Shown piece by piece: positions 39,141-47,644 of a stretch of 64,000 nucleotides of DNA. The stretch lies in IMG/VR virus record IMGVR_UViG_3300028299_000003, positions 1 to 64,000 of that record; one strand, written 5' to 3'. Position 1 is the stretch's first letter; every line of letters begins with the position of its first letter. The position numbers and the translations under genes are program-made. Under the pieces are notes generated by a model, which saw nothing but the letters and a program-made list of their open reading frames with translations, made no database searches and was not told the DNA's origin. Source of the DNA: a virus.

Positions 39141-40583
39141 ATGATAATACAAGATTTAATTGAAATAACTGTTAATAGTACATCATTGAAATATTACAAG
39201 GATATTGGATATGATGCCGAGTTAAATAAAAAAACTATAGTTAGAACAGATGATTTATCAAAATCTTCTTGTTATGAGGTTATGGTAAAGTGTGATTATT
39301 GTGGAAATGAAAAAATGTTAAAATATTGTAAATATATTAAAAATATAAAACATCATAATATATATTGTTGTAGTAATAAATGTGCTTATCAATTGAAAAA
39401 TAAAAAAACTAATGTAGAGAAGTATGGAGTTGATAGTTTTTCTAAAACAGATGACTATAAGTTGAAATTTAAAAAAATGAGTTTAAAAAATTATGGATTT
39501 GATAACCCATCAAAGAATTTTAATATAAGAAAGAAGATATCTGAGAATAAATTTGATTTTTGGAAAAATAAATTAAAAGAAGAATACAATGTTATATCTA
39601 TAAATAATCATAATTATGAAATGAAATGTGATTGTGGTAAAGATCATAATTTTTTTATTGATAGAGATGTTTTACATAATAGAAAACAATTGAAAACTAT
39701 TTTGTGTACAATTTGCCATCCTATTAAATCATATTTTAATTCTGGAATGGAGATTAATGTTAGGAATTATATTTGTGATAATTATTATAATGAAATATTA
39801 TTTAATAGCCGATTATTAGGAAAAGAGTTAGATATTTATGTTCCTAAATTAAAACTTGCGTTTGAATTTAATGGAGTTTACTGGCACAATGAAATGAATA
39901 AACCAAATAATTACCATCAGGAAAAAACTGAACTGTGTGAAAAAAATAATATTCAATTAATACATATTTATGAAGATGACTGGTTGTATAAAAATGATAT
40001 TGTTAAATCAATGATATTAAGCAAATTAGGGAAGACAGAAAATAAAATAGAATCAAATAAATGTGAAATTCGTGAAATAACCGATAATAAATTAGTTAGA
40101 GAATTTTTAGAAAAAAATCATATTCAAGGATTTATTGGTTCAAGTGTGAAAATTGGTCATTTTCATAAAAATGAGTTATTAAGTCTAATGACTTTTGGAA
40201 AAAGACGAAAAAAGAATACGGAAGATGAGTATGAGTTATTGAGATTTTGTAATCGGTTGAATACTAATGTGATAGATTCTAGGGATAAATTGTTTAAATA
40301 TTTTGTGAAAAATTATTCACCAAAAATGATAATAACATATTCGGATAGATCATGGGATACAGGGGATCTATACAGAAAATTAGGATTTGAATTTATAGGA
40401 AAGACACAACCAAATTATTACTATGTTATAGATAGAATAAAACATCATAGATTTAATTATAGAAAAGATAAATTAATAAAAGAAGGTTTTGATAAAAATA
40501 AATCAGAACACGAGATTATGTTGGGTAGAGGAATTTATAGAATATATGATAGTGGGAATTTAAAATTTGAATATATAGATTAA
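39141..40583 (+). CDS. Large homing endonuclease (EDxHD/Vsr-like)
   Basis: A 480-residue protein. The N-terminal zinc domain (VKCDYCGNEKMLKYCKY ... CCSNKC) matches the 36937 enzyme, and there are two KYGV-type repeats. Nuclease part about 232-285: LDIYVPKLKLAFEFNGVYWH, then EKNNIQLIHIYEDDW. A C-terminal domain (LLSLMTFGKRRKKN ... IITYSDRSWDTGDLYRKLGF) is common in large phage homing enzymes. Its stop overlaps the next start (TAATG). Confidence 0.8.
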   Translation: MIIQDLIEITVNSTSLKYYKDIGYDAELNKKTIVRTDDLSKSSCYEVMVKCDYCGNEKMLKYCKYIKNIKHHNIYCCSNKCAYQLKNKKTNVEKYGVDSFSKTDDYKLKFKKMSLKNYGFDNPSKNFNIRKKISENKFDFWKNKLKEEYNVISINNHNYEMKCDCGKDHNFFIDRDVLHNRKQLKTILCTICHPIKSYFNSGMEINVRNYICDNYYNEILFNSRLLGKELDIYVPKLKLAFEFNGVYWHNEMNKPNNYHQEKTELCEKNNIQLIHIYEDDWLYKNDIVKSMILSKLGKTENKIESNKCEIREITDNKLVREFLEKNHIQGFIGSSVKIGHFHKNELLSLMTFGKRRKKNTEDEYELLRFCNRLNTNVIDSRDKLFKYFVKNYSPKMIITYSDRSWDTGDLYRKLGFEFIGKTQPNYYYVIDRIKHHRFNYRKDKLIKEGFDKNKSEHEIMLGRGIYRIYDSGNLKFEYID

Positions 40584-41557
40584 TGAATAGTGATGAAAGA
40601 AAATATTATAAGTGGTTATTAAAAAATCATCCACTAGATTTGGATGGAACTTTATATGAACATAAAAAATTCAAGGAAGATAAACATATCCCAAAAAATA
40701 AAAGGAGATATAATAGTAAGGGCAACACACTTAATGAAGCTGTAGAACAAACTAGTGATTTAGTTAATGGTTTTCCTGTGAATAAAAAAATAAAGTTTGA
40801 CCAAGGATTAATGGTAAAAGCGATCCAGAATGGGTTAGTAATTCTAATTAGTTACGCTGGTGATAAAGATAATTGGAAAGGTGGGAGAGAAAGAGTTATA
40901 TATCCAATGGTTTTAGGTATAAATAAAAACACTGGTAATATGTTGGTTCGTGGGTGGCATTTATCTGGTTGGTCTGTTTCCAAAAAGAGAGATGTTAAAA
41001 AAGAATGGAGATTATTTAAGATAGAAAATATAAAATCCATGATGTTTACTGGAGACTTTTATCGTCTTCCACCAAAGGGATATAAAATGAACGACCGTGT
41101 GATGACAGAAAGAATTATTAAAGCGGCAGATTTTAATGAAATTCGTATGAATCAAGAAAAATTAGTAAAAGCGGGACAAATTCAAACTGTTGAAAAAGAG
41201 ACAGTTGGTGGAGATAAACCAGGTGTTGTCGCTAAAGTAGATGTTCATAGAACAGATACAGTACTTAATCTTTCCAATCCATACGAAAATGAGAATGTTA
41301 CACCATACAAAATGGCTAATAAAATAGGAGATTTGAAATTAACATTCTTAAAAAGTATAAATAAACAAGAATATGTAGCGATTATCGGAGCGTTAGGAAC
41401 ATTGAATAGAACTGTGAAACTTTTTGAAGATAAAGAATTCATAGGTAACTATAAAGTTATGAAAAATTCAAAAGGTAGAGAAATAAACAATATTAGAAAT
41501 ATTCAGGGAGCTACCGAATTCCAACTATATACATTTAATAAGGTAATAGAGAAATAA
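40583..41557 (+). CDS. Protein with WYL-like domain
   Basis: A 324-residue protein. Residues about 75-155 (LVILISYAGD, GGRERVIYPMVLGINKN, MLVRGWHLSGWS, WRLFKIENIKSM) resemble the WYL fold, which often senses ligands in regulators. The N-terminus carries a basic stretch. No HTH was seen, so a transcription-factor role is unproven. Confidence 0.5.
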   Translation: MNSDERKYYKWLLKNHPLDLDGTLYEHKKFKEDKHIPKNKRRYNSKGNTLNEAVEQTSDLVNGFPVNKKIKFDQGLMVKAIQNGLVILISYAGDKDNWKGGRERVIYPMVLGINKNTGNMLVRGWHLSGWSVSKKRDVKKEWRLFKIENIKSMMFTGDFYRLPPKGYKMNDRVMTERIIKAADFNEIRMNQEKLVKAGQIQTVEKETVGGDKPGVVAKVDVHRTDTVLNLSNPYENENVTPYKMANKIGDLKLTFLKSINKQEYVAIIGALGTLNRTVKLFEDKEFIGNYKVMKNSKGREINNIRNIQGATEFQLYTFNKVIEK

Positions 41558-41575
41558 AAAATAATTTCATTAAAA

Positions 41576-42025
41576 GTGTTTTTCAAAATTAATCAAAAAC
41601 CAAAAAATATAAAATTAAGTAAACTATGTCTTTCTGGTAGATTTTCAGAATGTATTAATAATTTAAATACGGTAATTTCTAATGAATTATTAGACTTATC
41701 AGAAGATAAAGAAATATGTTATGTTGATATATCTGATAAAACTGGATTTGTTAAAATTCTTCCGACATCAAAATATTTTCTAGTATTAGAAAAATATATG
41801 AAATGGAAAAAATTAGATGAATCATGGTTAGAAAGTATGAAATATGATTTTAAGAGTTTTGATTATGATGAGGATTTTAATAAAATAGAACCAAATTTTC
41901 AACATATGAGAGTTGGTAGATTCATAAATAAAGTTTTTGGTGATAGTGTTTTAGAATATGATGTTGAAACATTTGTTTTGAGGTATAAGATGTATCAAAC
42001 TAAAACTTCATCCGTTTTTTCATAA
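41576..42025 (+). CDS. Hypothetical protein, GTG start
   Basis: A 149-residue protein. GTG at 41576 is the only in-frame start that keeps the first strand. The C-terminal MRVGRFINKVFGDSVLEYDV resembles IKIGRFIDRYLGRRRDIEHM in the tagged gene at 47052, pointing to a shared domain. It is convergent with the minus-strand gene at 42035. Confidence 0.55.
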   Translation: MFFKINQKPKNIKLSKLCLSGRFSECINNLNTVISNELLDLSEDKEICYVDISDKTGFVKILPTSKYFLVLEKYMKWKKLDESWLESMKYDFKSFDYDEDFNKIEPNFQHMRVGRFINKVFGDSVLEYDVETFVLRYKMYQTKTSSVFS

Positions 42026-42034
42026 TGACTATAA

Positions 42035-42217
42035 TTATTTGTGTCTAATTATGTTGTCATTGTCATCAAAATCTGGAAAATCATTAGAAGTTAAGTCCAT
42101 CCATGTTTTCTTTTTCTTTTTTGGTTTGTATTTTGGTTTAATTTCATTATCAATTTCTTCCCATCCTTCATCATCGAATGTATCAATAAATTCTTCAAAT
42201 AATTTTATGTGTTTCAT
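42035..42217 (-). CDS. Tagged small protein (MKHIKLFEEFID)
   Basis: A 60-residue protein. Starts MKHIKLFEEFIDTFDDEGWE, very similar to the 47052 gene (MKHLKLFEELIDPFADEQWE), with a KPKYKPKKKKK basic patch and an acidic end. Convergent with 41576. Confidence 0.65.
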   Translation of the reverse strand: MKHIKLFEEFIDTFDDEGWEEIDNEIKPKYKPKKKKKTWMDLTSNDFPDFDDNDNIIRHK

Positions 42218-42235
42218 AGTTAAATTTTATTTTTA

Positions 42236-42979
42236 TCAGACTTTTTCAAACCAATAGTTAAAGAAATAATAATCATTTCCAGTTATTGAATAATATTTTT
42301 CTTTATATTTTAATTTAATATATGGATTACCATCTTTATTTACTTCAGATTTTATTAATTCAACGATAGCGTTCATTTTTATTTTTTCAACTTCACCCAT
42401 CTCATTTTTAACTTCAACTTCTTTTAATGTTTTATATAACCCTTCATCAACATCAAACCAATCACAAAGAATTTTATAGAAGTAATTACTTAATTTTAAT
42501 TTATATTCCTCATCCATATATGTGAATCTTTGATCTCCCCATAATTCTGTTTGTAATTTAGGTTTGTCAATCCAATTAAAGTTTTTAAATACACCAAAGA
42601 ATTCCTCATCTTCTAGATTAAATGAGATAAAAATATCTAATTTTAGAAAATTATTTCTGAACATTCTAAGTATTTTGAAATCAGAGAAATTATCAAGATC
42701 TTCTAAGAATTTATCATTCTTATATTGTTTCATCATATCACGATCCGATCCCGCCATCGCGTGTTTAGAAATCTGGCCCATTCTCGCGATTGCACCACCA
42801 AGACGAGCGTAATAATCAACATATGGACCATCAGAATTACCATAGACCGATAAACCCGCATCGCTTGCAAATCCATAGCCAGGGCCTAGTGGGTTTTGTG
42901 AATCAATACCCATTTGATATTGATTGAATTCAGAATATTCAAGAATTAATTTTATTCCACTATATTTTAAATTTTTCAC
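42236..42979 (-). CDS. Probable virion-associated protein
   Basis: A 247-residue protein. After a hydrophobic start it has ILEYSEFNQYQMGIDSQNPL and GPGYGFASDAGLSVYGN, then SPYVDYYARL-like residues and a mixed alpha/beta body. This N-terminal Gly/Pro region resembles conserved proteins of large T4-like phages. It overlaps the neighbouring endonuclease gene by 20 nt. Confidence 0.6.
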   Translation of the reverse strand: MKNLKYSGIKLILEYSEFNQYQMGIDSQNPLGPGYGFASDAGLSVYGNSDGPYVDYYARLGGAIARMGQISKHAMAGSDRDMMKQYKNDKFLEDLDNFSDFKILRMFRNNFLKLDIFISFNLEDEEFFGVFKNFNWIDKPKLQTELWGDQRFTYMDEEYKLKLSNYFYKILCDWFDVDEGLYKTLKEVEVKNEMGEVEKIKMNAIVELIKSEVNKDGNPYIKLKYKEKYYSITGNDYYFFNYWFEKV

Positions 42980-44039
42980 TTAGATAATTTGTTAATTTTT
43001 CTTTAATATCTTCGTTATATTTTATTCTTAATAAATTAATATTATTTTTCTTACAATATATATTCTTTATTTTATCTCGTTTTTTTCTTAACTTTAATTT
43101 ATCTTCGTTCTTCTCGTGTATGAATTTCATAAAATGTTGTTCACCATCATATTCTATACATAGATTGTATTTAGGTAAATAAAAATCAAATTTTAATAAT
43201 GATTGGTATTTACAATCTTTAAATGTCTTTTGATTAGAATATTTTATATTCATATCATTTAATATAAATGATAATTGCCTTTCTCCTTTAGATTCACAAC
43301 ATTTTGGACACCCAGCACCCTTTGCATGAATTTTTGGCATTTGATTAAATATACCATGAGTTGGACACATAATCTTTATTTTTTTTCTATTATTTTTATA
43401 ATTAATCATAGAATAATCATATTTATCACCATGTATTTCTTTTGCATTTTTAAGAAAATTATTTTTGTAACTATCTTTAAGACATTCTGGGCATCCTAAT
43501 TCTTTGTTTAAATGATTAAGTGGTAATTGTTCAAATACACTATGAATCGGACATACAATTTTAACTTTTGTTCTATTATTCTTGTATTCAACTAATGAAT
43601 AATCATATTTATCATTATGAATATTTTTAGATTTTGATATGAAAGATTTATTAGATTTTTCATAGAAACTACATTCTGGACATCCTTGTTTTTTTATTAT
43701 ATGATTATATGGTGCCTGTTCAAAAATACCATGTTTTAGACAAATTATTTTTACTTTTGTTTTGTTGTTTTTATAATCAACTAATGAATAATCATATTTA
43801 TCATTATGAATATTTTTAGATTTTTTCGCAAATGTGTTATTGGTGTATTTTTTGTTATTAGTACATGAAGAACAACCAAATCCTTTTAAATGATTAAGTG
43901 GTAATTGTTCAAATACACTATGAATCGGACATACAATTTTAACTTTTGTTCTATTATTCTTGTATTCAACTAATGAATAATCATATTTGTTATTATGTAT
44001 TTTGTAAGCTTTATTAATGAATTCCAATTTGAATGACAT
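42960..44039 (-). CDS. Homing endonuclease with zinc-ribbon repeats
   Basis: A 359-residue protein from MSFKLEFINKAYK (longer starts run through the promoter). It has four to five repeats of about 50 residues (IHNDKYDYSLVEYKNNRTKV then CPIHSVFEQLPLNHL and a Cys pair). The C-terminal nuclease has GERQLSFIL, LKFDFYLPKYNLCIEYDGEQ and a final Cys-rich basic helix. The same repeats occur in the broken gene at 60271. Nucleotide repeats may recombine. Confidence 0.8.
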   Translation of the reverse strand: MSFKLEFINKAYKIHNNKYDYSLVEYKNNRTKVKIVCPIHSVFEQLPLNHLKGFGCSSCTNNKKYTNNTFAKKSKNIHNDKYDYSLVDYKNNKTKVKIICLKHGIFEQAPYNHIIKKQGCPECSFYEKSNKSFISKSKNIHNDKYDYSLVEYKNNRTKVKIVCPIHSVFEQLPLNHLNKELGCPECLKDSYKNNFLKNAKEIHGDKYDYSMINYKNNRKKIKIMCPTHGIFNQMPKIHAKGAGCPKCCESKGERQLSFILNDMNIKYSNQKTFKDCKYQSLLKFDFYLPKYNLCIEYDGEQHFMKFIHEKNEDKLKLRKKRDKIKNIYCKKNNINLLRIKYNEDIKEKLTNYLSEKFKI

Positions 44040-44040
44040 A

Positions 44041-44060
44041 TTTTTTATATATATAAAAAA
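44041..44060. promoter_or_regulatory. Palindromic bidirectional promoter element
   Basis: TTTTTTATATATATAAAAAA, a perfect palindrome in the 34-nt gap between divergent starts at 44039 (minus) and 44074 (plus). It can present the phage-type element to both strands. The same 20 bases recur at 44861-44880 before the 44894 gene. Confidence 0.6.
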
Positions 44061-44073
44061 ATAAAAATCAATT

Positions 44074-44538
44074 ATGGCTAGATTAAAAAAAACAGAGTTA
44101 ATAGATGAACTTAATAAACTAGGTATTTCGTTCACCGATGGTATGACTTATAATGACCTACAGAAGTTGTATTCAAAATCTATGGAAGCTAAAGAAGTGT
44201 ATGATACAATGATAAGTGATGTTGATGAAGTTATAGAACAACATATTAAAAAGGAAGAACCTATCATTGAACTAGTTATAAAGGAAGTATATACATATAT
44301 ACCAAAGGAGAATGAAAAATTAGTTATGGATAAACCATCACAACCATTAATAAAAACAGATAAAGGTATTTATGAATCTTTTATAAATAATAGATTACCA
44401 TTTGTTATAAAATATAAAAATAATACCGTATTTGATAGTTCAAGTTATCCAATAACTCAATTGAAAGCGTACGATACATTCTATGAAGTATATGGTTTGA
44501 GATATTCTTATCAAGGATCAAGTATTATAAAAAAATAA
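44074..44538 (+). CDS. SAP/HeH-like domain protein
   Basis: A 154-residue protein. The first 33 residues (KKTELIDELNKLGISFTDGM and TYNDLQKLYSK) form a helix-extension-helix motif of the HeH/SAP type, often involved in DNA or RNA binding. The rest is beta-rich. It is followed by a bidirectional terminator. Confidence 0.6.
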   Translation: MARLKKTELIDELNKLGISFTDGMTYNDLQKLYSKSMEAKEVYDTMISDVDEVIEQHIKKEEPIIELVIKEVYTYIPKENEKLVMDKPSQPLIKTDKGIYESFINNRLPFVIKYKNNTVFDSSSYPITQLKAYDTFYEVYGLRYSYQGSSIIKK

Positions 44539-44541
44539 TAA

Positions 44542-44566
44542 AAAAGTCCTGAATTTCAGGACTTTT
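44542..44566. terminator. Bidirectional terminator
   Basis: AAAAGTCCTGAA / TTCAGGACTTTT hairpin with flanking A- and T-runs, between convergent genes ending at 44538 and 44572. Confidence 0.8.
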
Positions 44567-44571
44567 CTTTT

Positions 44572-44799
44572 TTAGTTCATAGACACATTTTTAAATAAAT
44601 CCTTTTTAGCTTCAACTTCAACAATTTCATTCAATAGAGTTTTAACAGTTTTGAAAATGAAATCATTTTTGGATAATTTGTTTTCCAAAATCAAATGAGC
44701 GTCTTCGGGTTTCATAAGACCAATTAGTTGGTCGTCAAATCCTTTAGATTTCAAATCAACTTTCATTTTCTTTGTGATGAATAATGGAATACCTTTCAT
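44572..44799 (-). CDS. Small hypothetical protein
   Basis: A 75-residue protein from MKGIPLFITKKMKVDLKSKG; a start six codons earlier (44817) is possible. A TATCTTTG box (44815-44822, minus strand) overlaps that earlier start, which favours the later one. Helical; function unknown. Confidence 0.6.
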   Translation of the reverse strand: MKGIPLFITKKMKVDLKSKGFDDQLIGLMKPEDAHLILENKLSKNDFIFKTVKTLLNEIVEVEAKKDLFKNVSMN

Positions 44800-44814
44800 T
44801 TTTTTATTGTAGTA

Positions 44815-44822
44815 CAAAGATA
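44815..44822 (-). promoter_or_regulatory. Host-type minus-7 box TATCTTTG
   Basis: TATCTTTG before the small minus-strand gene. No good TTTG at minus-33, so this is a partial match. Confidence 0.4.
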
Positions 44823-44860
44823 CGAAAATTTTTCGTATTATAAAAATATTTCACTTTCTT

Positions 44861-44880
44861 TTTTTTATATATATAAAAAA
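44861..44880 (+). promoter_or_regulatory. Phage-type promoter element
   Basis: TTTTTTATATATATAAAAAA ending 13 nt before the ATG of the 716-residue gene at 44894. Identical to 44041-44060. Confidence 0.55.
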
Positions 44881-44893
44881 ATAATATTCTCAC

Positions 44894-47044
44894 ATGAGCA
44901 AAGTTGTTAGGTTTAGTGAATTCAAAAAATTAAACGAACTATCAAACTATAATCAATACGGAAATACTACTGGTTTTGCGAATTCGTTGACTGGGAGAGG
45001 AATTATGAGTTTGGTAAAATGGTTTAGAAAAGGTGTTAATCTTTTTAGACTAGAATATTTTAGAAGAAGATTAGAAAACGAGATAGTCGCTGGTATCTTG
45101 AGGGATTATTCTAACGCGTTAGAAGATTTTGAAGGACAAGAAGAAAAAGGACAAGAAGAACCAAAATCACAAGAAGAAAAGAAAATTATTGTTGATTATC
45201 AGTGTCCTAAACTATTCCAAGAGATGGACAGACCATTGTGGGATGAATATTATGAACATATGAAAATTATTGGTATGGGTAAAAATTATGGAGTTGAAGT
45301 TCCAAGTGATGATATATTGATGAAATTACCAGTTGAATGTGAGAATTTAATAAAATTACAAAATAAATATACATCTGAATTAGATGACGGCCGAGTACAA
45401 CTTAGAACTATGAGACAAACATACGATAGTAAATCCTCTGGTGGAGTTAGTGGTGAAGAAGAATTAAAAAAAGCTAAAAATAGTTTAGATTTATGGGAAT
45501 GTATAGTTGGTATAGCAAATAATATGTTAAAAACAATTGAACGACTTATTGTTATAAAAAAATGCACTGATGAAGGTAATATGAAAGAATTACCACCACA
45601 TAATATTAAGCAAATAACAGCTGGTAGTAATATAGTTAAATATGATTATAAAGGAAAAGAAATTATGGTCATAAAAACTAAGGATGGACAGTTAGTGACT
45701 GTTGATGAAAAAGGACAAATAGTAAAGTTTAATAAAGATAATGTTCCCGAGGTTATAAATCCAGATATCGTTACCTCACAAGAGAGTATAATCGGGTTAT
45801 TTTCTATTTATATGAATGATCCTAGTAAGATTGAAAATAATACAAAAATTGTTGTTAATTTAGTAAATAAATTGGATTTAACCGATTCTGGAATTGGTGA
45901 AATTATAACAAATTTATATAAAATATCAAAAAGTTCTGGTGTATTAGAAAAATATCCAGAATTTGGTAAGTTCTTAAAAGACAAATTACTAAAAATCAGA
46001 GGTGCACAAACAGTAAATGTAAATGATTCATTCAGAGTATCATACGATGATTTTCTAAATGAAATGGGTATGACATCAACAAAACCAACCACTGGTGTTC
46101 TAGATAAATTATCTGGATATAGAAAAATATTTGGTGAAAAAGATTTGAATTGGGATTTACTAGGTTCAAAGGATATGGATGATGTTGTCAATTATTATAT
46201 GGATAAAACAAAAGGTAAAGAAAGAAGAGAAAGTGCGACAAATATGGTAAATCTAAACGCGATTGCCGCGATAGCGAACTCAGTAGAAGGTATAATATAT
46301 AACATAGAACCAAATCCATCAACTAAATTAACACCAGGTACTGGTGGTGGAATAACTGGAAATGAAACCGCGTTAGCGAGAAAATGGAGAAAAATGGTAA
46401 ACAACACACTCGCGAGATTTAAATATTTTGTAAATACAGATAAGGTTGATCCACTTAGAATGGATGTTAAAGCTGGTGGTAAAGAAGTTAAAAAATATGC
46501 AGATAAAATGTCAGGTGAGGTTGATGATACTATAAATATTGTTAAATGTATTGAAAATAATAAGGGAAGACTGATTAAAAATGTCAAAGTTTCAGATAAT
46601 AATAATGATTTAAAAAATTATTTGATGTATGTTTTTTGTCATGAAGGTAAGACCTTAATTATGAGATTGGTCTCACATAATGATGGTAAACCAATATTTA
46701 AAATAATGAATGAAATAATGGATACTGAAGATCCTAAAAAAGTAGTTAAAGGAGAATTAGACGATAAAGGAAATTATAAAGCTTTTTATTGTTATTTTCC
46801 TCGTTTAATAACAGCTAGTAACACAGATAAGAAAAAATTAACAAAGATAAAGTTATATGTTGGTGGTGATAATCCTAGATTTTTGAAGGATATGGATATG
46901 CACTATTACACATATATTTTTCTTAAGGTTGACATTGATGAAACTGAAATGTTTAAAAAATCATTAGATTTCAAAACAGTTAATGTAAATGGAAAAGATG
47001 TATTATCAGATGAAATAATTAAATTAATAACTCCAAAAAAATAA
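44894..47044 (+). CDS. Tagged large structural-type protein
   Basis: A 716-residue protein starting MSKVVRFSEFKKLNELSNYN, a tag-like sequence. Residues 30-60 hold a SLVKWFRKGVNLFRLEYFRR helix, followed by a charged QEEKGQEEPKSQEEKK linker. The long body is alpha/beta, with NAIAAIANSVEGIIYNIEPN near 455. Probably a virion-internal or structural protein; no enzyme motif. Confidence 0.6.
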   Translation: MSKVVRFSEFKKLNELSNYNQYGNTTGFANSLTGRGIMSLVKWFRKGVNLFRLEYFRRRLENEIVAGILRDYSNALEDFEGQEEKGQEEPKSQEEKKIIVDYQCPKLFQEMDRPLWDEYYEHMKIIGMGKNYGVEVPSDDILMKLPVECENLIKLQNKYTSELDDGRVQLRTMRQTYDSKSSGGVSGEEELKKAKNSLDLWECIVGIANNMLKTIERLIVIKKCTDEGNMKELPPHNIKQITAGSNIVKYDYKGKEIMVIKTKDGQLVTVDEKGQIVKFNKDNVPEVINPDIVTSQESIIGLFSIYMNDPSKIENNTKIVVNLVNKLDLTDSGIGEIITNLYKISKSSGVLEKYPEFGKFLKDKLLKIRGAQTVNVNDSFRVSYDDFLNEMGMTSTKPTTGVLDKLSGYRKIFGEKDLNWDLLGSKDMDDVVNYYMDKTKGKERRESATNMVNLNAIAAIANSVEGIIYNIEPNPSTKLTPGTGGGITGNETALARKWRKMVNNTLARFKYFVNTDKVDPLRMDVKAGGKEVKKYADKMSGEVDDTINIVKCIENNKGRLIKNVKVSDNNNDLKNYLMYVFCHEGKTLIMRLVSHNDGKPIFKIMNEIMDTEDPKKVVKGELDDKGNYKAFYCYFPRLITASNTDKKKLTKIKLYVGGDNPRFLKDMDMHYYTYIFLKVDIDETEMFKKSLDFKTVNVNGKDVLSDEIIKLITPKK

Positions 47045-47051
47045 GAAAATT

Positions 47052-47396
47052 ATGAAACATTTAAAATTATTTGAAGAACTTATAGATCCATTTGCTGATG
47101 AACAATGGGAAGAAGAAGAATATGGACAAGAAATGATAGATATATTTAAGAATTTTCTTGAGAATGATGATTCTGAAATATCAAAAGAATTATTAAATAA
47201 TGGTGCTTATGAAGATTTAGATCCTAATAGGCCAATAAAAATTGGTCGATTTATTGATAGATATTTAGGTAGGCGCAGAGACATAGAACATATGGAATCC
47301 GTGTTAACATTTTTTAATAGATTTAAACAATATATAATTAAGAACAAGGTTAAATCTTCTAATTTTCCACATATTGATTATCATAGAATTCCATAA
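47052..47396 (+). CDS. Tagged protein (MKHLKLFEELID)
   Basis: A 114-residue protein. Tag MKHLKLFEELIDPFADEQWE, acidic middle, and a PIKIGRFIDRYLGRRRDIEH segment shared with 41576-42025. Paralogue of 42035 in the first 25 residues. Confidence 0.65.
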   Translation: MKHLKLFEELIDPFADEQWEEEEYGQEMIDIFKNFLENDDSEISKELLNNGAYEDLDPNRPIKIGRFIDRYLGRRRDIEHMESVLTFFNRFKQYIIKNKVKSSNFPHIDYHRIP

Positions 47397-47433
47397 ATAG
47401 ATTTTCGGATTTTTAATAAAAAATAAAATAATT

Positions 47434-47637
47434 ATGAAAAAAATATTAAAATTTAACGACTTTATCATAGAACAAAATGACCCATCTTCTAAAGAAGAAG
47501 AGGAAATAAAACAATTAGATGATGATATTAACAAAACCAAACTGGAATTGAAGAAGAAGGAATTGGAAATATTAAGAAATAGACAGAAGAATCAGTCTGA
47601 AGTAGAGAAACAAGATAAAGCACAACAAAACAAATAA
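47434..47637 (+). CDS. Tagged coiled-coil protein (MKKILKFNDFIIEQN)
   Basis: A 67-residue protein. Tag MKKILKFNDFIIEQN, then a strongly charged helix (QLDDDINKTKLELKKKELEI), a likely coiled coil. Between two tagged genes. Confidence 0.65.
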   Translation: MKKILKFNDFIIEQNDPSSKEEEEIKQLDDDINKTKLELKKKELEILRNRQKNQSEVEKQDKAQQNK

Positions 47638-47644
47638 TTAATTT

